A stretch of DNA of 18,906 nucleotides, taken from the NCBI GenBank assembly GCA_007125415.1, contig SLDH01000255.1, positions 1 to 18,906 on the forward strand, given 5' to 3'. The first letter of the stretch is position 1; each line of letters opens with the position of its first letter. The stretch is from Roseovarius sp. GTDB taxonomy: Bacteria > Pseudomonadota > Alphaproteobacteria > Rhodobacterales > Rhodobacteraceae. Below are positions 7,839 through 15,494 of this stretch, in pieces. A program made the position numbers and the translations under genes. Below the pieces are notes generated by a model, which made no database searches, was not told the DNA's origin, and saw nothing but the letters and a program-made list of their open reading frames with translations.

Positions 7839-9260
7839 ATGACCGAAGACCGCTTCCGCCCGTTCGAGACCGCGCTTGACCGCGAGGCGGCGCTGAAACA
7901 TCTCCGGCAGGCCACCCTTGGCGCGGATGATGGTGAGCTGTTTCTGGAACGGCGCAAGTCCGAAGCGCTGAGCTTTGACGATGGCCGCATGAAGACGGCG
8001 AACTTCGATGCCTCGCAGGGTTTCGGCCTGCGCTCGGTCACGGGCGAGGTGACAGGCTATGCGCATTCCTCCGATATTTCCGAGACAGCACTCGCGCGTG
8101 CGGTCGAGACCACGCGCCTTGCCGTGGGCGCAGGGGGCGGCACCCTGGCGGAGGCGCCCCGGCGCAGCAACCGGCGGCTTTACGGCGATGATGATCCCAT
8201 CGTCACCACGCCGCTTCCGGTGAAGCTGGAGACCCTGCACGAGATCGATGCTTTCGCGCGCGGGCTTGATCGGCGCGTGGTGCAGGTGACGGCGACGCTG
8301 GCCGCCTCGCATCAGGAAGTGGTGATTCTGCGGCCCGACGGTGCCGAACTCTGCGATATCCGGCCCATGAGCCGCCTCAATGTGTCCGTCATCGTGGAGC
8401 AGGACGGCCAGCGACAGTCCGGCACCGCCGGGGGTGGCGGGCGCTTGGGGCTTGAGGGGCTCATCGACCCGGCCGACTGGCAGGCCAAGACGCGCGAGGC
8501 GCTGCGCATCGCGCTGGTGAACCTGCGCGCGGAGGCGGCGCCCGCCGGCGTTATGGATGTGGTGCTCGGCCCCGGCTGGCCCGGCATCCTGCTGCATGAG
8601 GCCATCGGCCACGGTCTGGAGGGGGATTTCAATCGCAAGGGAAGCTCGGCCTTTGCCGGGCTGATGGGTGCGCGCATCGCGGCCCCGGGCGTGACCGTGC
8701 TGGATGACGGCACCCTCCCCGATCGTCGCGGCAGCCTGACCATTGATGATGAAGGCACGCCCTCGGCGCGCAATGTCCTGATCGAGGATGGCATCCTCGT
8801 GGGCTACATGCAGGACCGGCAGAACGCCCGCCTCATGGGTGTCGAGGCGACAGGCAACGGCAGGCGCGAAAGCTTCGCCCATCCGCCGATGCCGCGCATG
8901 ACCAACACCTACATGCTGGGCGGCGATGCCACACCCGAAGAGATCGTCGCGGATCTCAGGGAGGGCATCTATGCGGTGGGCTTCGGTGGCGGGCAGGTGG
9001 ACATCACCTCCGGCAAGTTCGTCTTCTCCTGCACCGAGGCCTACCGGGTGAAGAACGGAAAGGTGGGCGCACCGGTCAAGGGTGCCACGCTGATCGGCGA
9101 TGGCGCGACCGCGCTTCAGAAAATCCGCGCGCTCGGCAATGACATGGCGCTCGATCCCGGCATGGGCAATTGCGGCAAGCAAGGCCAATGGGTGCCGGTG
9201 GGGGTGGGCCAGCCCACGGTGATGATAGGAGGGCTGACAGTGGGCGGCTCGGCGGCGTAA
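7839..9260 (+). CDS. tldD: metalloprotease TldD
   Basis: TldD (473 residues from the chosen start) is the catalytic half of the TldD/TldE (PmbA) peptidase, known in Escherichia coli for maturing microcin B17 and degrading the antitoxin CcdA. The zinc motif HEAIGHGLEGD begins at H253, and the C-terminal family motif NCGKQGQWVPVGVGQPTVMIGGLTVGG around C445 is intact. The substrate-channel part GQVDITSGKFVFSCTEAY lies before it. I chose ATG 7839 because AAAGGA (7825-7830) precedes it by 8 nt and the protein then has family length; the frame is open 41 codons further upstream (to 7716), but that part looks non-conserved. TldE is not in the window. The gene is divergent from ctaC and followed by dprA after 111 nt. 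Confidence 0.96.
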   Translation: MTEDRFRPFETALDREAALKHLRQATLGADDGELFLERRKSEALSFDDGRMKTANFDASQGFGLRSVTGEVTGYAHSSDISETALARAVETTRLAVGAGGGTLAEAPRRSNRRLYGDDDPIVTTPLPVKLETLHEIDAFARGLDRRVVQVTATLAASHQEVVILRPDGAELCDIRPMSRLNVSVIVEQDGQRQSGTAGGGGRLGLEGLIDPADWQAKTREALRIALVNLRAEAAPAGVMDVVLGPGWPGILLHEAIGHGLEGDFNRKGSSAFAGLMGARIAAPGVTVLDDGTLPDRRGSLTIDDEGTPSARNVLIEDGILVGYMQDRQNARLMGVEATGNGRRESFAHPPMPRMTNTYMLGGDATPEEIVADLREGIYAVGFGGGQVDITSGKFVFSCTEAYRVKNGKVGAPVKGATLIGDGATALQKIRALGNDMALDPGMGNCGKQGQWVPVGVGQPTVMIGGLTVGGSAA

Positions 9261-9312
9261 GGGGCGGCTTTAGAAGCGAAGAGGGCGAATGATGGCCGCT
9301 GGCTCGACAGGG

Positions 9313-9329
9313 TTTACCGGCCATTAACC
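9313..9329 (+). promoter_or_regulatory. CtrA-like binding site upstream of dprA
   Basis: TTTA (9313-9316), seven bases CCGGCCA, then TTAACC (9324-9329) matches the CtrA consensus TTAA-N7-TTAAC with one mismatch in the first half. It lies 42 nt before the dprA ATG. TTAACC can double as a -35 box, with GATTCT (9347-9352) 17 nt further on as a three-of-six -10. CtrA is known to control competence-type genes, including dprA, in Rhodobacter capsulatus. Confidence 0.5.
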
Positions 9330-9371
9330 GGCCGTGCGCTACACCTGATTCTGCAAGCAGGCGAGGCCGCG

Positions 9372-10550
9372 ATGACCGAGGATACACATCCTTCCACTCA
9401 CCCCCCACTCCCACCCACCACGGAAGATGATCGGATATCGTGGCTTCGCCTCTTGCGCTCACACCGGGTCGGCACGGCAACTTTCTATCGCCTCCTGTCG
9501 GAACATGACACGGCGCAGGCGGCCCTTCTGGCCCTGCCGGAGATCGCCCGCGCGGCCGGTGTCTCCGACTATGCCGTCTGCCCGCCCGGCGTGGCCGAGG
9601 CCGAGTGGCAGCGGGGGCAGAACGCCCGCGCGCAGATGATCTGCATCAGCGATGCGGCCTATCCCGCCATGCTCAGGGACATCCCCGACCCGCCACCCTT
9701 CATCTGGGTCATGGGCGATCCGGCGCATCTGTTGCGCCCCTGCATTTCCATCGTGGGCGCGCGCAACGCCTCGTCACTTGGCACCCGCATGGCAAAGGCG
9801 CTGGCAAGCGATTTGTCGGAGGCAGGTTTCATCATCGTCTCGGGGCTGGCGCGCGGCATCGACACGGCGGCGCATTTGGCGGCGCTCGGCGGCGGGACCG
9901 TCGCGGTCATGGCTGGCGGTGTGGACATCTTCTATCCGGCCGAAAACACCCGCCTGGGCGAGGATATCGCGAAGAGAGGCGCGCGCCTTTCCGAGCAGCC
10001 GATGGGCCTTGTTCCGCAGGCGCGCCACTTCCCGCGCCGCAACCGCCTCGTCTCGGGCCTCTCCGCCGCCGTCATCGTGGTCGAGGCCGCCACGCGCTCC
10101 GGCTCGCTGATCACCGCGCGCAATGCCGCCGACCAGGGGCGCGATGTGCTGGCAGTGCCCGGCCATCCCTTCGATGCCCGCGCGGCCGGCAGCAACATGC
10201 TGCTACGCGACGGGGCCACGCTGATACGCTCTGCGCAGGACGTGATCGAAGCGCTCGCGCCCCCCGCGCCGCCCCGTGCCCTTCACGCCGAACAAACGCC
10301 CGGTACCCTCCCCGAGCCACGGACCCGACCCGAAGCCGAGAAGCGCAGCCTCGCTCAGACCGCACGCCTGCACAGCCTCATTCTCGACCGGCTGGGCCCG
10401 TCACCCCTGGCCGAGGATCAACTGATCCGTGATCTCGGCGCACCCGCGCACAGGGTCACACCCGCGCTTGTGGACCTCGAGCTCGACGGCCATATCCAGC
10501 GCGATCCGGGCGGCCTTCTACGCCGCAACGGCACAGAGCGCGCAAGCTGA
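9372..10550 (+). CDS. dprA: DNA-processing protein DprA
   Basis: DprA (392 residues) binds incoming single-stranded DNA and loads RecA during natural transformation, and in Rhodobacterales also during uptake of gene-transfer-agent DNA. After an N-terminal segment with SAM-like helices, the Rossmann-like DprA/Smf core shows IVGARNASSLG (from about residue 127), IIVSGLARGIDTAAHLAAL, AGGVDIFYPAENTRL, FPRRNRLVSGLSAAVIVVEA and SGSLITARNAADQGRDVLAVPG. The last 70 or so residues (SLILDRLGPSPLAEDQLIRDLG onward) look like the C-terminal winged helix found in many DprA proteins. The ATG is weakly primed (GGCGAGGC upstream). A CtrA-like box precedes it. topA follows after 175 nt, an order common in Alphaproteobacteria. 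Confidence 0.97.
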   Translation: MTEDTHPSTHPPLPPTTEDDRISWLRLLRSHRVGTATFYRLLSEHDTAQAALLALPEIARAAGVSDYAVCPPGVAEAEWQRGQNARAQMICISDAAYPAMLRDIPDPPPFIWVMGDPAHLLRPCISIVGARNASSLGTRMAKALASDLSEAGFIIVSGLARGIDTAAHLAALGGGTVAVMAGGVDIFYPAENTRLGEDIAKRGARLSEQPMGLVPQARHFPRRNRLVSGLSAAVIVVEAATRSGSLITARNAADQGRDVLAVPGHPFDARAAGSNMLLRDGATLIRSAQDVIEALAPPAPPRALHAEQTPGTLPEPRTRPEAEKRSLAQTARLHSLILDRLGPSPLAEDQLIRDLGAPAHRVTPALVDLELDGHIQRDPGGLLRRNGTERAS

Positions 10551-10656
10551 CAGCAGCAGTGGGCCGGCAATGATCCCTTCGCGCAAACATCGGCAATTCA
10601 TTTATTTTCCACTCTACTCAGAACGGTTTCCCGGCAGCTTCTGAAACGCCTGCGCA

Positions 10657-10686
10657 TTGACAAAGCCATTCGTGACCCCACATGGT
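10657..10686 (+). promoter_or_regulatory. candidate promoter for topA
   Basis: A perfect TTGACA (10657-10662) is followed 18 nt later by CATGGT (10681-10686, three of six -10 matches). It lies 40 nt before the topA start. The remainder of the 175-nt dprA-topA gap holds an AT-rich patch near 10598-10612 and nothing else that I can name. Confidence 0.4.
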
Positions 10687-10725
10687 CCGCCGCCAGCGCC
10701 CCTTGTCGAGTCGAAAGGAATATGG

Positions 10726-13257
10726 ATGCCCGTTGTTGTCGTTGAATCGCCGGCCAAAGCCAAGACAATCAACAAGTATCTGGGCTCGGAATACACCGTA
10801 TTGGCGTCTTACGGCCATGTTCGTGACCTTCCCCCGAAGGATGGATCGGTCGATACCGAGCATGATTTCGAAATGAAATGGGAGGTCGGCCATGACAGCC
10901 GCAAACATGTCAAGGCCATCGCCGACGCCCTCAAGGACGACAATGCGCTGATTCTCGCCACCGACCCCGACCGCGAAGGCGAGGCGATCAGCTGGCATCT
11001 TGAAGAAACCCTGCGCAAGCGCAAGATCATCAAGAAAGACACGCCGGTGTCGCGCGTGGTGTTCAACGCGATCACCAAGGATGCCGTGACCGAGGCGATG
11101 AAAAACCCGCGTCAGGTCAATGCGCCGCTGGTCGAGGCCTATCTCGCGCGCCGCGCTCTCGACTATCTCGTCGGCTTCAACCTCTCGCCGGTGCTCTGGC
11201 GCAAGCTTCCCGGGGCGAAATCGGCAGGGCGCGTACAATCGGTCTGCCTGCGCCTCATCGTCGAGCGCGAGATGGAGATCGAGGCGTTCAATCCGCGCGA
11301 GTACTGGTCCGTCAAGGCGCAATTGGCCACGCCGCGCGGGCAGGAATTCGAGGCGCGCCTCACGGTGCTGGCGGGCAAGAAACTCGACAGATACGATCTC
11401 GAAAACGAAACCCAGGCCGAACTGGCTGTGCAGGCCGTCACTTCGCGTGACCTGACGATCGCGAGCGTCGAGGCCAAACCCGCCTCGCGCAACCCTTCCG
11501 CCCCCTTCATGACCTCCACCCTGCAGCAGGAAGCGAGCCGCAAGTTCGGCATGGGCGCCCGCCAGACGATGAGCGCCGCCCAACGGCTCTACGAGGCCGG
11601 GCACATCACCTACATGCGCACCGATGGCATCGACATGGCGCCCGAGGCGGTCATGGCTGCCCGCGATGCGATCAAGGAACGCTATGGCACGGACTATCTG
11701 CCCAAAAGCCCGCGCATGTACAAGAACAAGGCCAAGAATGCCCAGGAGGCGCATGAGTGCATCCGCCCTACCGACATGGCCCGCGATGCCGCAAGCCTGC
11801 GCATCTCCGATAGCGATCAGCGAAAGCTTTATGATCTGATATGGAAGCGCACCCTTGCCTGCCAGATGGCCGCGGCCCGGCTTGAGCGCACCACCGTGGA
11901 GATCGCCAGCGATGACCGGCAGGTGGGCCTGCGCGCCACCGGTCAGGTGATGCTGTTCGACGGCTTCATGAAGATTTACGAAGAGGGCCGCGACGATGCG
12001 GCCGTCGATGAGGATGACAAGCGCCTGCCGCAGATCATGCAGGGGGAACCGGCACAAAAGGACAGTGTGACTCCCGAGCAGCATTTCACCCAGCCGCCGC
12101 CACGCTATACCGAGGCGACGCTGGTCAAGAAGATGGAAGAACTCGGCATCGGACGCCCCTCCACCTATGCAAGTATCGTCACGACGATCCAGGATCGCGA
12201 ATATGTCACGAAGGACAAGGGCCGCCTCATCCCCGAAGACAAGGGGCGTATCGTCACCATTTTCCTGCTGAATTTCTTTCGCCGCTATGTCGGCTATGAA
12301 TTCACCGCCGAACTGGAGGAGGAGCTTGACAAGGTCAGCGCTGGCGAGGGCGACTACAAGGCGCTGCTGGGTCGATTCTGGCGCGACTTCTCCGCCGCCA
12401 TCGCCGAGACGTCCGAATTGCGCATCACCGAGGTGCTCGACGTGCTGGACGAGGCACTCGCCCCCACTCTCTACCCGCCGCGCGAAGACGGGTCCGATCC
12501 GCGCAGTTGCCCGCTCTGTGGCACCGGGCGACTGCATCTGAAAACATCCAAGACCGGCGGTTTCGTCGGCTGCGGCAACTATCCCGAGTGCCGCTATACC
12601 CGCCCCATTGGTGGCGAAGCGGCCGAGGCCGGAGACCGGGTTCTGGGCGAAGATGACGGCGACGAGATCACTTTGCGCTCCGGCCGGTTCGGCCCTTATG
12701 TCCAGCGCGGCGAAGCGACCGAGGACAACAAGAAGCCGCCGCGCGCCTCGCTGCCAAAGGGGTGGCAGGCCGATGACATGGATCTGCAAAAGGCGTTGAC
12801 CCTGCTCAGCCTGCCCCGCGAGATCGGAGAGCACCCCGAAGGCGGCACGATCTCCGCCAATTTCGGCCGCTTTGGGCCTTATGTCATGCATAAGGGACCG
12901 GATGACGCGAAGCCCATCTACGCCAATCTCAAGGACCCGAATGATGTGTTCGAGATCGGCATGAACCGCGCGGTCGAGATCCTTGCGGAAAAGCGCGCCA
13001 ATCCCGGGCGCGGACGCTCGGCCGCCGCCAAACCGCTGCGGGAATTGGGAGAGCATCCCGCGGAGGGCGGTCCGGTGAATGTCATGGAGGGGCGCTACGG
13101 TCCTTACGTTAAGTGGCAAAAGGTCAATGCAACCTTGCCCAAGGGCGTGGACCCCGCGAGCGTCACGATGGAAATGGCGCTGGAGTTGATCACCGCGAAA
13201 TCCGCCAAGAAGGGCAAGCCGCGAAAGAAAGCCGCGCCGCGGCGAAAATCTGCCTGA
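10726..13257 (+). CDS. topA: DNA topoisomerase I (type IA)
   Basis: TopA (843 residues) relaxes negatively supercoiled DNA by passing strands through a transient single-strand break. The TOPRIM domain starts at once (VVVESPAKAKTINKYLG with E7; DPDREGE at 80-86). The catalytic tyrosine is Y296 in TYMRTDG, where many bacteria have TYMRTDS. A single Cys4 zinc finger begins at C595 (CPLC, then CGNYPEC). Three C-terminal repeats of the GRFGPYV type follow (about 650, 715 and 785), then a Lys/Arg-rich tail. This one-finger, repeat-rich C-terminus is the alphaproteobacterial form. I chose ATG 10726 because AAAGGA (10714-10719) precedes it and the protein then starts directly at TOPRIM; the frame is open 23 codons upstream, to a TTG inside the putative -35 box. 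Confidence 0.98.
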   Translation: MPVVVVESPAKAKTINKYLGSEYTVLASYGHVRDLPPKDGSVDTEHDFEMKWEVGHDSRKHVKAIADALKDDNALILATDPDREGEAISWHLEETLRKRKIIKKDTPVSRVVFNAITKDAVTEAMKNPRQVNAPLVEAYLARRALDYLVGFNLSPVLWRKLPGAKSAGRVQSVCLRLIVEREMEIEAFNPREYWSVKAQLATPRGQEFEARLTVLAGKKLDRYDLENETQAELAVQAVTSRDLTIASVEAKPASRNPSAPFMTSTLQQEASRKFGMGARQTMSAAQRLYEAGHITYMRTDGIDMAPEAVMAARDAIKERYGTDYLPKSPRMYKNKAKNAQEAHECIRPTDMARDAASLRISDSDQRKLYDLIWKRTLACQMAAARLERTTVEIASDDRQVGLRATGQVMLFDGFMKIYEEGRDDAAVDEDDKRLPQIMQGEPAQKDSVTPEQHFTQPPPRYTEATLVKKMEELGIGRPSTYASIVTTIQDREYVTKDKGRLIPEDKGRIVTIFLLNFFRRYVGYEFTAELEEELDKVSAGEGDYKALLGRFWRDFSAAIAETSELRITEVLDVLDEALAPTLYPPREDGSDPRSCPLCGTGRLHLKTSKTGGFVGCGNYPECRYTRPIGGEAAEAGDRVLGEDDGDEITLRSGRFGPYVQRGEATEDNKKPPRASLPKGWQADDMDLQKALTLLSLPREIGEHPEGGTISANFGRFGPYVMHKGPDDAKPIYANLKDPNDVFEIGMNRAVEILAEKRANPGRGRSAAAKPLRELGEHPAEGGPVNVMEGRYGPYVKWQKVNATLPKGVDPASVTMEMALELITAKSAKKGKPRKKAAPRRKSA

Positions 13258-13281
13258 TCCTGGGGGCTCACACGCTTGTCA

Positions 13282-13310
13282 TTGGACATTCGGGGGTTTC
13301 CGGCAAAAAT
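13282..13310 (+). promoter_or_regulatory. candidate promoter for the L,D-transpeptidase gene
   Basis: TTGGAC (13282-13287), a 17-nt spacer, and AAAAAT (13305-13310, four of six). The -10 is half of a perfect AT palindrome, AAAAAT-G-ATTTTT (13305-13317), which could serve as an operator or simply melt easily. Consensus match is modest. Confidence 0.3.
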
Positions 13311-13349
13311 GATTTTTCGATTCGCGAGGTCATGAATGAGAGGTGTAAG

Positions 13350-13907
13350 ATGAGCGATCCGATCCTGCGTCGCCAATTCCTGCTGTCTGCTGGCGCTGCT
13401 CTTGCGGCACCCGGACTTGTGCGTGCGGACACCAGCTCGGCCCGGCGCAACGCGTCCAGCTTCGTCAGCCAGCACTGGAGCAATCATTTCGACAGCCTGG
13501 GAAATACCGGGGCGATTGTCTGTGATACCGGCTCGCGTGCGCTGCATTACTGGAACGCCGATGGCACGGATTACCGCGTATATCCGACTTCTGTGCCCAT
13601 GACCGAAGAAATGACCCGCCGCGGATACACCAGAATCGTGCGCAAGACGGTTGGCCCGAGCTGGACACCGACCGCCAACATGCGCGAGCGCGACCCATCG
13701 CTTCCCGCCTACATGCCGCCAGGGCCGGATAACCCTCTGGGCACGCATGCGATGTATCTTGATTGGCCCGCCTATCTCATTCACGGCACCCACGACACCC
13801 GCAAGATCGGACGCCCCTCATCTTCGGGCTGCATCGGCCTTTACAATGAGAAGATCGAAGAGCTCTATGCGATCACGCCCATCGGCATGCAGGTGCGCAT
13901 CATCTGA
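13350..13907 (+). CDS. exported L,D-transpeptidase (YkuD/ErfK family)
   Basis: A 185-residue YkuD-domain protein. These enzymes form 3-3 peptidoglycan cross-links or attach proteins to peptidoglycan through a cysteine nucleophile. The N-terminus SDPILRRQFLLSAGAALAAP followed by GLVRA looks like a twin-arginine (Tat) signal with cleavage after ADT or RA near residue 26-28, so it should act in the periplasm. The catalytic block starts with HGT (H145), continues KIGRPSSSGCIGLYN, and places the nucleophile at C161. The usual SHGC(I/V)R is here SSGCIG. ATG 13350 has GAGAGG 6 nt upstream; an in-frame ATG at 13332 would add six residues. There is no LysM or other peptidoglycan-binding domain. It follows topA by 92 nt and has its own candidate promoter. 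Confidence 0.9.
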   Translation: MSDPILRRQFLLSAGAALAAPGLVRADTSSARRNASSFVSQHWSNHFDSLGNTGAIVCDTGSRALHYWNADGTDYRVYPTSVPMTEEMTRRGYTRIVRKTVGPSWTPTANMRERDPSLPAYMPPGPDNPLGTHAMYLDWPAYLIHGTHDTRKIGRPSSSGCIGLYNEKIEELYAITPIGMQVRII

Positions 13908-13970
13908 ACCTGCCCGAATTTATCGGTTTCTGCGGCGCAGCACCCCGTTGACTTTGTGCCTCCCTCCCGC

Positions 13971-13991
13971 CAAACCTCGCGAGACGGTTTG
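13971..13991. promoter_or_regulatory. inverted repeat upstream of the CoA-transferase genes
   Basis: CAAACC (13971-13976) and GGTTTG (13986-13991) flank 9 nt that include the palindrome CTCGCGAG. A TTGACT (13948-13953) lies 17 nt before the first arm, so the repeat would cover the -10/start region of a promoter, a typical repressor position. The ribosome site GAGAGAGGG follows directly. Operator function is inferred only. Confidence 0.35.
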
Positions 13992-14005
13992 AGAGAGGGA
14001 TCTAC

Positions 14006-14701
14006 ATGAGCAAGCTTTATGCGTCTGCGGCAGAAGCGCTGGACGGGCTGCTGCGCGACGATATGCTGATCGCCGCAGGGGGCTTTGGACTGTGCGGGAT
14101 ACCGGAACTGCTGCTCCAGGCGATACAGGACAGCGGGGTGAAAGACCTGACATTTGCCTCCAACAATGCGGGCGTTGACGATTTCGGCATCGGCATCCTG
14201 TTGCAGAGCAAGCAGGTGCGCAAGATGATGTCCTCCTATGTGGGCGAGAACGCGGAGTTCATGCGCCAATACCTCTCCGGCGAGCTAGAGATCGAGTTCA
14301 ACCCCCAGGGCACATTGGCTGAACGGATGCGCGCGGGGGGTGCCGGTATCCCCGGCTTCTACACGAAAACCGGTGTGGGCACTCAGGTTGCCGAGGGCAA
14401 GGAGCACAAGGAATTCGACGGCGAGACCTATATTCTCGAGCGCGGCATCTTTGCCGATCTGTCGATCGTGAAGGCGTGGAAGGCAGATGAAACCGGCAAT
14501 GCCATCTTCCGCAAGACCGCCCGCAACTTCAATCCGCCAGCCGCCATGTGCGGGCGTATCTGCGTCATGGAGGTGGAAGAAATCGTGCCCAATGGCAGCC
14601 TTGACCCTGATCATATCCATCTGCCCGGCATCTATGTGCACCGGCTGATCCAGGGGGATCACGAAAAGCGCATCGAACAACGCACGGTAAGGGAGGCCTG
14701 A
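14006..14701 (+). CDS. scoA: 3-oxoacid CoA-transferase, subunit A
   Basis: Alpha subunit (231 residues) of a two-subunit class I CoA-transferase, most like succinyl-CoA:3-ketoacid (acetoacetate) CoA-transferase. It moves CoA from succinyl-CoA to a 3-oxo acid, allowing ketone bodies or polyhydroxybutyrate-derived acetoacetate to be used. Signatures include [18 protein letters not shown] (CoA-transferase signature 1 region, near 21-38), [14 protein letters not shown], the [24 protein letters not shown] segment near 95-118, and [20 protein letters not shown] precedes the ATG. scoB starts two bases after its stop. The closely related adipate family (PcaI/PcaJ) cannot be excluded by eye, but no aromatic-degradation genes are adjacent. 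Confidence 0.92.
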   Translation: MSKLYASAAEALDGLLRDDMLIAAGGFGLCGIPELLLQAIQDSGVKDLTFASNNAGVDDFGIGILLQSKQVRKMMSSYVGENAEFMRQYLSGELEIEFNPQGTLAERMRAGGAGIPGFYTKTGVGTQVAEGKEHKEFDGETYILERGIFADLSIVKAWKADETGNAIFRKTARNFNPPAAMCGRICVMEVEEIVPNGSLDPDHIHLPGIYVHRLIQGDHEKRIEQRTVREA

Positions 14702-14703
14702 TC

Positions 14704-15330
14704 ATGCCCTGGGATCGCAATCAGATGGCTGCCCGCGCAGCGCAGGAGCTTGAGAACGGCACCTATGTCAATCTCGGCATCGGTATTCCCACGCTTGTGC
14801 CCAATTTTATCCCCGAGGGCGTGCATGTCACGCTGCAATCGGAAAACGGCATGCTGGGCATGGGCCCCTTTCCGCTGGCCGGTGACGAGGACGCCGACCT
14901 GATCAATGCCGGCAAGCAGACCATCACGGAACTCCCCCATACCGCCTATTTCGACAGCGCCACCTCCTTCGGGATGATCCGGGGCGGCAAGATCGCCATG
15001 GCCATCCTGGGAGCGATGGAAGTCGCCGAAAACGGCGATCTGGCCAACTGGATGATCCCCGGCAAGCTCGTGAAGGGCATGGGCGGCGCCATGGATCTGG
15101 TGGCCGGTGTGGGCCGCGTGGTGGTAGTGATGGATCACACCAACAAGCATGGCGAGAGCAAATTGCTGAAATCCTGCACCCTGCCGCTTACGGGTGCGGG
15201 AGTGGTGAACCGGGTGATCACCAATCTGGGTGTGCTCGATGTGGTCGAGGGCGGTTTGCGCATCGTCGAGACCGCCGAAGGCGTGAGCGAGGACGAATTG
15301 CGCGCCGCGACCGAGGCCACGATCGTCTGA
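14704..15330 (+). CDS. scoB: 3-oxoacid CoA-transferase, subunit B
   Basis: Beta subunit (208 residues) carrying the catalytic glutamate of the class I CoA-transferase, which forms the glutamyl-CoA thioester. The motif is [15 protein letters not shown] with E47. The N-terminal [15 protein letters not shown], the [28 protein letters not shown] region and the [14 protein letters not shown] stretch are all standard. It is cotranscribed with scoA (2-nt gap; ribosome site GGGAGG lies in the end of scoA). A strong hairpin two bases after the stop is its likely transcript end. The enzyme is a cytoplasmic heteromer, with both halves needed. Confidence 0.93.
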   Translation: MPWDRNQMAARAAQELENGTYVNLGIGIPTLVPNFIPEGVHVTLQSENGMLGMGPFPLAGDEDADLINAGKQTITELPHTAYFDSATSFGMIRGGKIAMAILGAMEVAENGDLANWMIPGKLVKGMGGAMDLVAGVGRVVVVMDHTNKHGESKLLKSCTLPLTGAGVVNRVITNLGVLDVVEGGLRIVETAEGVSEDELRAATEATIV

Positions 15331-15332
15331 GC

Positions 15333-15369
15333 CACTGGCAGGCTGCAGAGAAGCTCTGCCCTGCCGGTG
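15333..15369. terminator. strong hairpin between convergent scoB and acyl-CoA ligase genes
   Basis: CACTGGCAGG (15333-15342) pairs with CCTGCCGGTG (15360-15369) with one G-T wobble. An inner stem GCAGAG/CTCTGC closes on an AAG loop, and a 2-nt CT bulge separates the two stems, giving about 16 pairs in all. There is no T-run, but its position two bases after the scoB stop makes it the likely 3' end, possibly for both directions. The rest of the gap to 15494 holds only a small AGGCGCCT palindrome. Confidence 0.55.
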
Positions 15370-15494
15370 ACAACCGCCCCGGCAACGGGAAGCCGACTAA
15401 CCGAGCCGTGCCAATGATGGATGAGGCGGCTCCGGTGCGGCTGGTGGCGCGTCGATGTGCTTCCAAGGCGCCTCGATCGGATCTGTTTTTCACG

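Noticed and set aside
7728..9188. 486-codon open frame opposite tldD
   Set aside because: Antisense shadow of tldD, whose zinc motif and C-terminal family motif are intact.
9313..9334. Direct repeat ACCGGCC before dprA as a separate element
   Set aside because: Two seven-base copies in a GC-rich spacer are readily explained by the CtrA-like site and chance; no further copies follow.
10618..13119. 833-codon open frame on the minus strand opposite topA
   Set aside because: It lies antisense to the fully recognisable topA gene; long antisense frames are usual in GC-rich genomes with strong third-position bias, and its sequence shows no family motif.
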